Part shown: positions 33,186-41,698 of the stretch, piece after piece
Layout: each line of letters opens with the position of its first letter
Numbering within the stretch: position 1 is the stretch's first letter
Assembly: GCA_049511415.1 (NCBI GenBank)
Contig: JBEKYC010000027.1
Coordinates: 46,607-110,606 of the forward strand
DNA length: 64,000 nt
Source: Bog-159 sp049511415
GTDB lineage: Bacteria > Acidobacteriota > Terriglobia > Bryobacterales > Bryobacteraceae
Reading direction: 5' to 3'
The notes under the pieces: generated by a model
The model's database searches: none
What the model was told of the DNA's origin: nothing
Seen by the model: only the letters and a program-made list of their open reading frames with translations
Made by a program: the position numbers and the translations under genes

Positions 33186-36100
33186 ATGAGCGATCGGACC
33201 AGGGCGGCGGTGCGGCTGTTGAGCCTGATGGTATGGGGCACGATGCAAGGGATGGCGCAAGCGCCCGTGGGGTCGCTCAACGGCGCCGTACACGATCCGA
33301 GCGGCGCGGTCATGCCCGGCGTGGCAGTTACCATAACCAACAAAGACACGGGCGCGGAGCGGCCGGTGGTCACGGGCGCCGACGGGCTGTTCGCGGCGGC
33401 ATCGCTGGCGGCCGGCACGTACACGGTGAAGGGCGCGGCGGAGGGCTTCCGCACGCTGGTGGAAACCGCCACGGTTCAGGTGGGGCAGATCACCACGGTG
33501 GACCTGGTGATGCAGGTGGGCGCCGCGACCGAAGTGATCAACGTGGCAGGCGAGACGGCCCAGATCGCGTACGACAGCCACGAAATATCGGGCGTAGTGA
33601 CGCGCGAGCAGATCCAGAATCTGCCGCTGAACGGGCGCGATTTTCTGCAGTTGGCCATGCTGGAGCCCGGCGTCAGCGTTTCGGCCGGCAGCGCGGGCCA
33701 ATACAACCAGCAATTCAATGTCTCCATATTGGGGGCCAGTTCCACCAATAATTCGGTTCGTATCACGGTGGATGGCGCCACGGTGCAGGATTCGGTCACT
33801 GGCGGCACGCAGCAGAACTTCTCGCAGGAAGTGGTACAGGAGTTCCAGCTTTCATCCACCAATTTCGATCTGTCGAACGGCATCGGCGCCGGAGGCACTG
33901 TAAACATTGCGTCGCGCTCGGGCGGCAACGGCCTTCACGGCAGTGGGCTGTTTGTGTATCGCGACCACAACATGTCGGCTTACCCTTACCTGGCGCGCGA
34001 TCCCGACGAGCCGGCCAGTCCGTTTTTCCAGCGGAAGAACGAGGCGTATTCGGTGGGCGGCCCGATCAAGAAGGACAAGCTGTTCTTCTTCTCGAGCCTG
34101 GAACATTCCGATCAGACGGCGGTCTACAGTTCTTTTCCCAGCGATCCGCTCTTCAGCGCGTTTGGCGTGAACGCGGCCAGTCCTTCGCATTTCAATGAAT
34201 TGTTCGAAAGAATCGACTGGCGCATCAGCGCCAAGCACACCGCCTTCCTGCGCTATTCGCACGACGGCAACAGTACATTTGCGCCGCCCGCGGTGGGCGA
34301 CCAGCCGTCGGACTGGAATCTGAACACCAACTGGGCGGATTCCGGCGTGTTTTCGCTGGTGAGCGTGCTGACGCCGGCGACCGCCAACGAATTCCGATAT
34401 TCGATGACGTTCTGGTCCAACCGGCTGAATCCGGCGACGGCGTCGGACTGTCCGGCTCCCTGCATTGGTCTCGGCGGACCCAACATCAGCGTTTTTGGCG
34501 TCAGCAACTTCGCCATCGGACCGGCTACCAATGCGCCCCAAAGCCGGATCCTGCGCCGCCAGATCTTCACCGATAACGTCAGCTCGCAAAAAGGCTCCCA
34601 CTCGCTGAAATTCGGCGGTTCCTGGGAGTATCAAATCGGATACGGAACTTACGCTTACGCTTCTCCCGCCGCCGTGGTGCTCTGGTCTCCGGAACTGGTG
34701 GACGGGTTCAATCAGGAGCTGGGGGCCGCGGGACTTTCCAGCTATGCGATCTCCATCCCCTCCACATTCAGTTCGCTCTCCGACCTGGAAAAGCTTCCGG
34801 TGGCCGGTTTCGATATGGGCGTCGGGGATATCAACCAACCGCCGCTGTGGAACCGGAGCAACGCGGACCACGACAATCTGCTGCACTTTTACGGAGAAGA
34901 CACCTGGAAGATTCGGCCGCGCTTCAGCCTGCAGTACGGGCTGGCCTGGTCGTATGAAAGCAACGCGGAGAACTACGACTTGACGAAACCGGCATACCTG
35001 GAACCGATTTTCGGGCCGAACGGCTTGGGACAGGAGCAGCATCAGCCGCACGATTTCAGCCCCATGCTGGGCTTTAGCTGGGCTCCCACGCACGACAATA
35101 AGACGGTCATCCGCGGCGGTGCGGCCATCTACTACGACACCTGGGACCTGTTCAATCGGCTGATCGAGCGGGCCATTCTCGGCCCGCAAGGCACCGGCCG
35201 CGCGCTGCTGCCCGACAGTTTGTTCTTTTCGGACATCGCGGCGATCAATGGCTTCGCGGACCTGCCCACGCCCTTTCAGCCCACCGCGCTCAGCAGCGAA
35301 CCGACTACCTTCACGCTGCAGGAATTCCAGCACCTGTTTCCGGTATTCCTGAGCGGCGCGGAAGAGGAACTGGGGCCCCCGGGCAATACCAGCCTGGCTA
35401 TTCGCAATATCAATTTATTCAAGAGCGCGCCGGAAAGCGCGCTGATCCCCACGAACTTCCGCCTGCCCTATTCCGAGCATGCCAGCGTCGGCGTGCAGCA
35501 CCAGTTGCGCGACGATCTGGCCATCAGCGCCGATTTTGTGTTCCGCCAGTACATGCATCAACTGATCACGGCGGCCGATTTGAATCATTACTACAGTATT
35601 CAGGGTCCCGTGATTCCCAGGTGCACCAGCGCGGCGCAGCAGCTCGATACCAGCGCGGAGTGCTCGGCCGGAGTGATCGAGGCCAATCTGGGAGACGCCC
35701 GGTCGCACTATAAAGGGCTGCTGTTAAAGCTCGATAAGCGTCTGACGCATCGCACCACCGGCACGCTGGCTTACTCCTACGCCAGCCAGGTGGGTTATAA
35801 CGGAATCGTGGATGAGAGCAACTACTTCGCGAGCTGGGGTCCGCAGGCGGGTCATCAGATTCTGACGGGATCCATCGTGGTCCAGTTGCCCTGGAAGTTT
35901 CAACTCTCGGGCATAACTTCGTACCAGAGCGCGCCGCCGTTCCAACCCTATATCGCGGGCATCGATCTGAACGGAAACGGCAGCGTGGCAGCCGGCGAAA
36001 ACGTATTGGGCGGCGTGCCGCTTCCCGGCATCGGCTACAACCAGTTCAACATCAGCGCGGGAAAGGGCGAACTGACGCAACTGGTGAACCAGTTCAACAG

Positions 36101-36410
36101 CACGTATGCGGGCAAGACGGATGCCTACGGCCTGACCATCCCGACGCTGACGCTACCAGCCAACTTCTCTTTTCCGCACAGCTTCAACTCGCAGGACTTG
36201 CGGCTGAGCAAGAACATCGCACTGCACGGCGAACGGGTGCAGCTTTCCATCTACGGAGAGTGTTTCAATATTTTCAATATTGCGAATCTGACCGGTTACT
36301 CGGCTGCGCTGAACGAGCCCAACTTTGGCGTTCCCACGCAGCGCACGCCGAATATCTTCGGTTCGGGTGGTCCAAGGGCGTTTCAGCTGGGGGCGCGGCT
36401 TTCTTTCTAA
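33186..36410 (+). CDS. TonB-dependent receptor with N-terminal carboxypeptidase-regulatory domain
   Basis: A 1074-residue outer-membrane receptor of the acidobacterial 'OmpA-related/oar-like' type. A signal sequence precedes a carboxypeptidase-regulatory/CNA-B beta domain (about 26-112: GSLNGAVHDPSGAVMPGVAV). The plug domain follows (about 120-250: VVTREQIQNLPLNGRDFLQL; GAGGTVNIASRSGGN), then a ~800-residue beta-barrel with a C-terminal Phe (FQLGARLSF). SD AGGAG precedes ATG 33186. Such receptors import large or scarce substrates such as oligosaccharides with TonB energy (family knowledge). It is followed on the same strand by an arylsulfotransferase, a copper oxidase and a decarboxylase, hinting at, but not proving, an aromatic substrate. 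Confidence 0.93.
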   Translation: MSDRTRAAVRLLSLMVWGTMQGMAQAPVGSLNGAVHDPSGAVMPGVAVTITNKDTGAERPVVTGADGLFAAASLAAGTYTVKGAAEGFRTLVETATVQVGQITTVDLVMQVGAATEVINVAGETAQIAYDSHEISGVVTREQIQNLPLNGRDFLQLAMLEPGVSVSAGSAGQYNQQFNVSILGASSTNNSVRITVDGATVQDSVTGGTQQNFSQEVVQEFQLSSTNFDLSNGIGAGGTVNIASRSGGNGLHGSGLFVYRDHNMSAYPYLARDPDEPASPFFQRKNEAYSVGGPIKKDKLFFFSSLEHSDQTAVYSSFPSDPLFSAFGVNAASPSHFNELFERIDWRISAKHTAFLRYSHDGNSTFAPPAVGDQPSDWNLNTNWADSGVFSLVSVLTPATANEFRYSMTFWSNRLNPATASDCPAPCIGLGGPNISVFGVSNFAIGPATNAPQSRILRRQIFTDNVSSQKGSHSLKFGGSWEYQIGYGTYAYASPAAVVLWSPELVDGFNQELGAAGLSSYAISIPSTFSSLSDLEKLPVAGFDMGVGDINQPPLWNRSNADHDNLLHFYGEDTWKIRPRFSLQYGLAWSYESNAENYDLTKPAYLEPIFGPNGLGQEQHQPHDFSPMLGFSWAPTHDNKTVIRGGAAIYYDTWDLFNRLIERAILGPQGTGRALLPDSLFFSDIAAINGFADLPTPFQPTALSSEPTTFTLQEFQHLFPVFLSGAEEELGPPGNTSLAIRNINLFKSAPESALIPTNFRLPYSEHASVGVQHQLRDDLAISADFVFRQYMHQLITAADLNHYYSIQGPVIPRCTSAAQQLDTSAECSAGVIEANLGDARSHYKGLLLKLDKRLTHRTTGTLAYSYASQVGYNGIVDESNYFASWGPQAGHQILTGSIVVQLPWKFQLSGITSYQSAPPFQPYIAGIDLNGNGSVAAGENVLGGVPLPGIGYNQFNISAGKGELTQLVNQFNSTYAGKTDAYGLTIPTLTLPANFSFPHSFNSQDLRLSKNIALHGERVQLSIYGECFNIFNIANLTGYSAALNEPNFGVPTQRTPNIFGSGGPRAFQLGARLSF

Positions 36411-36540
36411 ACGCTGCTCGAATGGCGCCGGCCTAAGGTCCGCCGAGTGAACTTTTTAACAGTCTTTGACGGTTTCTGGTACTAATGTACCTGCTCCGAA
36501 CGTCAGAGGAGATAGTGCTACATTGTACAATAATAAACTC

Positions 36541-38622
36541 ATGAAACACCCATACCGGACTCTCCTGGGCGCAATGGCTGTCATTCCGGCCTTATGCCTG
36601 CCGGCATTCGCGACGGTTTCGATCACCTCGCTGTCGCCCTCCGAGGTGTCGCCGCAGCCTTTAGGCACAACCATCACCTGGACGGCGAAAGCCACGGATA
36701 GCGGCGCCGGGCCCCTGGCTTTCCAGTTCAAGGTCGGTCCTCCGGGAGGGGCTATCGCCATGGTCAAAGACTATGTCCCGGGGGCCAAGAGTGGCAGCAT
36801 CTGGACGTCTCTGCCGTTTGTCTGGGTTCCAACCGCGACCGAGGGCAACTATGAGATCGAGGTAGTGATCAAGGATTTTGGCACGAAACAGACCGCCTCG
36901 AAAACCGTGAAATTCACGGCAACCCCGCTAGTGACCGGGAGCACACCCGTGGTCACCCCCACCGCGAATCCGCTGGTGGCCCTCTTTAGCGCGCCAGTCT
37001 GCGCGACGGGCAGTTCCATGCGCGTTTCGTTTGCGCCGGCATTAGGCGGGACGGCGGTAGAGACGAGCTGGGTGGCATGTAATGGTGCGGCAACCATGAA
37101 CTTCGAAATCGCCGGCATGGAGCCGGGCACGCCCTATAACATGTTTGCTCAAACCAAGACCGGGAGCAAGGTAAAAAATGGTCCCACCGCTTCATTCACT
37201 ACCGGGACCATATCCGAAAGTGTGGCGATCCCGAAGTTCAAGGTGACAACCGCGTATTCGGGCACGAATCCGAACCCGGTGCTGCTGCATAGCCTGGTCC
37301 AGTTTGGCAGCGGCACCACCTATGCCGACGTCGCCACGGATCTATCCGGCAATGTCATCTGGTATTACTACCCCAACAATATCGATCACTTTCAACTGAT
37401 CACGCGGCCGCTCACGGGCGGCGGCGTGCTTTCGATTCAGGACGACTACGCCTGGGATCCCAACGTCCTGGCGCAGCAATACCTGCGGCAGGTGGACCTG
37501 GCCGGCAACACCGTAAAGGAAACCAATATCGGAGCGCTGCAGCAACAACTATTGGCAATGGGCGTGTCAGCCGGTACGCCATGCTCATCCCTGCCGTCCC
37601 CGGCGCCTCTGGGTTCGGCCTGCATCGGCGCGTTCCATCACGATGCCATCCAGACCTTGCCGAACGGCTACATGGCCCTCTATGTGGATGAAGAGAAAAT
37701 CTTCCCCGCCGGAACCCAGGGAGACACCAGCGGTTTGCCGGTGGACATCATCGGCGACATGATTCTGGTGGTCAACACCAATTGGCAGATCACCTGGTAT
37801 TGGGACTCCTTCGATGCGGCCGGTGGCGGCAATGGCTATCCTCAAATGCCGGTTAGCCGGACTGCCGTACTGGCGGAAACCTGCGGCGTCGGCACGGCCG
37901 GCTGCCCGCCGATTTATCTGCTCAGCGCCGGCAATATTGCGCCTTTGGCTCACGACTGGCTGCACAGTAACGCACTGTATTATTGGCCGGCGCCCCAGGA
38001 CGACAACACCACCGGCGGAGACATCATCTGGTCCAGCCGCCACCAGGACTGGATTTTCAAACTCGATTACAAAGACGGAACTGGGACCGGCGATATTCTC
38101 TGGCGCATGGGCCCGAGCGGTGATTTCACCATCACGAACACATTTAACGACCCGTGGCCGTGGTTTTCGCACCAGCACGAGGTCGGCATTGAGAACGGCG
38201 GCTCCGGAGAAATGACGCTTCTGGACAACGGCAATACCCGCGTTTCCAACCCGGGCGTTTCGACGGGCGGCATTTCCGGGCTGGGCTTGTCCTGCGGCCC
38301 GTATGACTGCGATAGCCGAGGGATGGCATTGACGTTCAACGATATCGACACTCCGCTTACCGTAACGCCGGTGGTGGCCTTCGACTTGGGCGGCTTCTCG
38401 GTCGCGATGGGCAGCGCGCAATTGCTGTCCGACAGCAATTATTTCTTCGAGAACCCGGCAACAGTGGTCAGCCTGACGGTCATCGACGGCGTCAGTCTGG
38501 AGATCGCACCCACGCCCGCCGCGCCGGTATTGGGTAAAGCCGATGAGCTGCTGAATCTATCCGGCCCGGAACACTACCGGGCCTGGCAGATGCCCAGCCT
38601 GTACGCCCCGCCGACCACCTAG
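36541..38622 (+). CDS. Exported arylsulfotransferase (ASST) family protein
   Basis: A 693-residue protein with a signal sequence (MKHPYRTLLGAMAVIPALCLPAFA). An Ig-like region covers about 25-215. The arylsulfotransferase six-bladed propeller follows: HHDAIQTLPNGYMALY near 360, HDWLHSNALYYWP near 476, SSRHQDWIFKLDYKDG near 500 and WFSHQHEVGIENGG near 541. Conserved His residues in these blades are the sulfate-accepting and binding sites in known ASSTs, which move sulfate from one phenol ester to another without PAPS. ATG 36541 is 9 bp after a palindrome ATTGTACAAT (36522-36531). The multicopper oxidase starts 13 bp downstream. Confidence 0.86.
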   Translation: MKHPYRTLLGAMAVIPALCLPAFATVSITSLSPSEVSPQPLGTTITWTAKATDSGAGPLAFQFKVGPPGGAIAMVKDYVPGAKSGSIWTSLPFVWVPTATEGNYEIEVVIKDFGTKQTASKTVKFTATPLVTGSTPVVTPTANPLVALFSAPVCATGSSMRVSFAPALGGTAVETSWVACNGAATMNFEIAGMEPGTPYNMFAQTKTGSKVKNGPTASFTTGTISESVAIPKFKVTTAYSGTNPNPVLLHSLVQFGSGTTYADVATDLSGNVIWYYYPNNIDHFQLITRPLTGGGVLSIQDDYAWDPNVLAQQYLRQVDLAGNTVKETNIGALQQQLLAMGVSAGTPCSSLPSPAPLGSACIGAFHHDAIQTLPNGYMALYVDEEKIFPAGTQGDTSGLPVDIIGDMILVVNTNWQITWYWDSFDAAGGGNGYPQMPVSRTAVLAETCGVGTAGCPPIYLLSAGNIAPLAHDWLHSNALYYWPAPQDDNTTGGDIIWSSRHQDWIFKLDYKDGTGTGDILWRMGPSGDFTITNTFNDPWPWFSHQHEVGIENGGSGEMTLLDNGNTRVSNPGVSTGGISGLGLSCGPYDCDSRGMALTFNDIDTPLTVTPVVAFDLGGFSVAMGSAQLLSDSNYFFENPATVVSLTVIDGVSLEIAPTPAAPVLGKADELLNLSGPEHYRAWQMPSLYAPPTT

Positions 38623-38635
38623 TCGCGTCCGTACA

Positions 38636-39979
38636 ATGAACCGGCGGGTGTTCTTTCAGACCTTGGCGGCAGGGAGCCTGGCTTCCGCGCGCGCCGCCGC
38701 GGATCCCGCCGATTTCACTCTGCGGATCGGACCCGCGGAAGTGGAGATCGCGCCGCATCGCACGATTAAGACGACCGCGTATAACGGCTCCGTTCCCGGT
38801 CCGGTCCTGCGCATGAAAGAGGGCCGGCCGGTCATCATCGACGTCTATAACGACAGCCACATCCCCGAACTGGCGCACTGGCACGGGCTATTCGTCCCGC
38901 CGGAAGTGGATGGCGCGGCGGAGGAGGGCACTCCCATGGCGCCGCCGCACGGCCATCAGCGCTATCAATTCGTGCCCAGGCCGGCGGGAACCCGCTGGTA
39001 TCACTCGCATGTCTCGGCCGGCCGCGATCTGCACCGCAGCACCTACACCGGCCAATTCGGTTTCCTGATCATTGAGGGGAACGACGATCCCGGGCGCTAT
39101 GATCAGGAAGTTCTGTTGGCGCTGCACGGCTGGGACCCTTACCTGACTTCCATGGGTGGCGGCGGCGAAGACTCTCTCGAAGTGGCCTACAACAATTTCA
39201 CGGTCAATAGTCATGCGCTGGGCGCGGGCGAGCCGCTGCGGGTGAAGCAGGGCCAGCGCGTGCTGTTTCGCATCCTGAACGCCAGCGCCAGTACGTTTCA
39301 CCGTTTGGCATTACCCGGACATCGGTTCCTGGTGACCGCCCTGGACGGTAATCCCGTGCCGACGCCGCAGGCGGTCCCGGTGCTGGAACTGGGACCCGCC
39401 GAACGCATCGACGCGATCGTGCACATGGACCAACCCGGCGTCTGGATTCTGGGCGATGCGGACGATCCCACGCGCAAAGCCGGGCTTGGCGTGGTAGTGG
39501 AATATGCCGGGCGGACCGGCGAGCCGCAATGGAGCGCCGCGCCCGCCGAGAATTGGGATTACACGATTTTCGGCCGTGCGGGCAACGCGAGCGATCCCGC
39601 GCCGGAGCCGGACGCGCGCGTGCCGATGGTATTTCGCGCGAAATGGATGGGCAACCGCTGGGTGAATCACTGGACCATCAACGGCAAAGAGTTTCCCAAG
39701 ACCGATCCCATCCTGGTGCGGAAAAACGGCACGTACCGGCTGATCTTCGATAACCAAAGCGACGACACCCATCCGGTCCACTTGCACCGCCACTCGTTCG
39801 AATTGGTCAAAGTAGCCGGCAAGCCGACGGCCGGCGTGATGAAGGATGTAGTGGCCGTCCCGTCCCGCAAACAGGTGGAAGTCCGGTTGATCGCCGACCA
39901 CCCCGGCGACAGCCTGTTCCACTGCCACATGCAACTGCACATGGATTACGGGTTCATGGCGTTGTTACAGTATCAGTGA
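38636..39979 (+). CDS. Multicopper oxidase (laccase-like), exported
   Basis: A 447-residue three-cupredoxin-domain oxidase with a signal (MNRRVFFQTLAAGSLASARAAA). All four copper-ligand motifs are present: HWHG near 82, WYHSH near 121, HPVHLHRHSFE near 380 and HCHMQLHMDYGFM near 426. Such enzymes oxidise phenols, metals or amines while reducing oxygen to water (family knowledge). In the last motif the residue ten positions after the Cys, the type-1 axial site, is Phe instead of the common Met or Leu, which in laccases goes with a high redox potential. It lies between arylsulfotransferase and glutamate decarboxylase genes, 13 bp after the former. Confidence 0.93.
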   Translation: MNRRVFFQTLAAGSLASARAAADPADFTLRIGPAEVEIAPHRTIKTTAYNGSVPGPVLRMKEGRPVIIDVYNDSHIPELAHWHGLFVPPEVDGAAEEGTPMAPPHGHQRYQFVPRPAGTRWYHSHVSAGRDLHRSTYTGQFGFLIIEGNDDPGRYDQEVLLALHGWDPYLTSMGGGGEDSLEVAYNNFTVNSHALGAGEPLRVKQGQRVLFRILNASASTFHRLALPGHRFLVTALDGNPVPTPQAVPVLELGPAERIDAIVHMDQPGVWILGDADDPTRKAGLGVVVEYAGRTGEPQWSAAPAENWDYTIFGRAGNASDPAPEPDARVPMVFRAKWMGNRWVNHWTINGKEFPKTDPILVRKNGTYRLIFDNQSDDTHPVHLHRHSFELVKVAGKPTAGVMKDVVAVPSRKQVEVRLIADHPGDSLFHCHMQLHMDYGFMALLQYQ

Positions 39980-39993
39980 TACAGTCGTTCGCT

Positions 39994-41376
39994 ATGGACG
40001 ACGAGAATCATCCCCAGCGCGACCTGATGCACGGCATGCGGCCCATGTACGCGCGGCAATGGCTGCTGGGACCGGCGCCCCGCCACGCCATCCCCGCGGA
40101 TGGCATGCCGCCCAGCACCGCTTACCACCTGATTCACGACGAACTGATCGGCGACGGCAGCTCGCGCTTCAATCTGGCGACATTCTGCGGCACCTGGATG
40201 GAGCCGGATGCGGCCCGGCTGATGTCCGAGACGTTCGACAAGAACATGATCGACAAGGACGAATACCCGCAGACCGCCGAGATCGAAATGCGGTGCGTGC
40301 ACATGCTGGCGGACCTGTGGCATGCTCCCGATCCGCACAACACGCTGGGAACGTCCACCATCGGGTCGAGCGAGGCGTGCATGCTGGGCGGGCTGGCGCT
40401 CAAGTGGCGCTGGCGCGAGGCGCGGCGCAAGGCGGGCAAGTCCACGGAACGGCCGAACCTGGTGCTGGGCACGAACACGCAGGTCTGCTGGCACAAATTC
40501 GTGCGCTATTGGGATGTGGAACAGCGCGCCGTGCCGATTGAAGGCGACTGCTTCGTGACCGATCCGGAACGGGCGGCGGCGGCCTGCGACGAGAACACGA
40601 TTGGCGTGGTCGCGGTGCTGGGCAGCACGTTCACGGGGGACTACGAAGATGTCGCGGCGTTGAGTGCGGCGCTGGACCGGCTGCAGGAACGCACCGGCCT
40701 CGATATTCCGATTCATGTGGATGGCGCCAGCGGCGGGTTTGTGGCTCCGTTCCTGCAGCCCGAGTTGCGCTGGGACTTCCGCCTGCCGCGCGTCAAATCC
40801 ATCAACACTTCGGGACACAAATACGGGCTGGTGTACCCGGGCGTGGGTTGGATCATCTGGCGGGAGACCGCCGACCTGCATCCCGACCTGATTTTCAATG
40901 TCGACTATCTGGGCGGGACCATGCCGACACTGGCCATCAATTTTTCGCGGCCGGCGAGCCAGATCGTGGCGCAGTATTACAACCTGATCCGGTTGGGACG
41001 ATCGGGCTACCGCGCGATTCACCAGGCGTGCCAGGAAGTGGCCGTGCACCTGGCCGGCGAGATCGCCAGGATCGGACCCTTTGAACTGGTGAGCCGGGGA
41101 ACGGACCTGCCCGTATTCGCCTGGAAGCTCAAACAGGAGACGCACTGGTCGCTGTACGATCTGGCCGACCGGCTGCGCGACCGCGGCTGGCAGGTCCCGG
41201 CGTACCGAATGCCGGCAGACCGGCAGGACCTGGTGGTACAGCGCGTGGTGGTGCGCAACGGATTCACCCGCGACCTGGCGGATATGCTGGTGCGGGACAT
41301 CTGCCGGCATCTGGAATGGTTCGCATCCCAGCCGGGACTGCGGCCCAAGGTGGAGGGCGCGCAGTTCCATCATTGA
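39994..41376 (+). CDS. gadB: Glutamate decarboxylase
   Basis: A 460-residue PLP enzyme of the GadB type, converting glutamate to GABA and CO2. Marks: AYHLIHDELIGDG near 40, NLATFCGTWMEPDAA, KNMIDKDEYPQTAEIEMRC, STIGSSEACMLGGLALKWRW near 120, HVDGASGGFVAPF near 238 and the PLP-lysine segment SINTSGHKYGL near 272, then YLGGTMPTLAINFSRP. ATG 39994 was chosen; a GTG at 39976 overlaps the oxidase stop in GTGA and is a real alternative. In other bacteria gad works in acid resistance with a GABA antiporter; none is adjacent here. Confidence 0.93.
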   Translation: MDDENHPQRDLMHGMRPMYARQWLLGPAPRHAIPADGMPPSTAYHLIHDELIGDGSSRFNLATFCGTWMEPDAARLMSETFDKNMIDKDEYPQTAEIEMRCVHMLADLWHAPDPHNTLGTSTIGSSEACMLGGLALKWRWREARRKAGKSTERPNLVLGTNTQVCWHKFVRYWDVEQRAVPIEGDCFVTDPERAAAACDENTIGVVAVLGSTFTGDYEDVAALSAALDRLQERTGLDIPIHVDGASGGFVAPFLQPELRWDFRLPRVKSINTSGHKYGLVYPGVGWIIWRETADLHPDLIFNVDYLGGTMPTLAINFSRPASQIVAQYYNLIRLGRSGYRAIHQACQEVAVHLAGEIARIGPFELVSRGTDLPVFAWKLKQETHWSLYDLADRLRDRGWQVPAYRMPADRQDLVVQRVVVRNGFTRDLADMLVRDICRHLEWFASQPGLRPKVEGAQFHH

Positions 41377-41425
41377 CTTTTTGCCAAGGTTGCGCGTGCG
41401 CGGAATGTGGGGTGCGGAACGCGCA

Positions 41426-41601
41426 ATGCCGGTGGCCGAGGCAGCGGAAACGATGAGGATCACGCGCAGGCAGCTTCACAACGTGATGCGAGGCAGAAGC
41501 GCCGTCACGCCTGAGATGGCGCTGCGCTTGGAAAGGCTTTCGGCGGCAGCGCCGACATGTGGTTGCGGATGCAGCGCCTTGTCGAGCATCCGTCCCTTTA
41601 A
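41426..41601 (+). pseudogene. Second HigA-like relic, frameshifted (copy B)
   Basis: PVAEAAETMRITRRQLHNVM and RGRSAVTPEMALRLE match copy A (32358-32579) and retain a few more N-terminal HigA residues. After LRLE a one-base deletion shifts the frame; the other frame then gives GGSADMWLRMQ, and a 54-bp in-phase deletion relative to copy A joins it to RLVEHPSL and TAA at 41599. No higB remnant is recognised upstream. It sits between gadB and the Sel1 gene and is followed 7 bp later by copy B of the 31-bp repeat. Confidence 0.72.
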
Positions 41602-41608
41602 GCGCTGC

Positions 41609-41639
41609 GACGTTTCATAAGGGGTCCTTTGTGCAGCAC
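41609..41639 (+). repeat. 31-bp dispersed repeat, copy B
   Basis: Begins GACGTTTCATAAGGGG and ends TTGTGCAGCAC, right after the higA relic. Same length and position relative to the relic as copy A. Confidence 0.6.
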
Positions 41640-41698
41640 CTTCAAAGGGATTCTTGGGTGCTCCGGACAGCTCCAGTTCAGTAGCTCCCTCTAAGGAT

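Noticed and set aside
33852..35333. Minus-strand open frame (about 490 codons) inside the TonB receptor
   Set aside because: Antisense shadow; the plus strand is one continuous receptor with plug and barrel features.
39973..41463. Minus-strand open frame opposite gadB
   Set aside because: GadB motifs including the PLP lysine are all on the plus strand, and the antisense product looks like nothing known.
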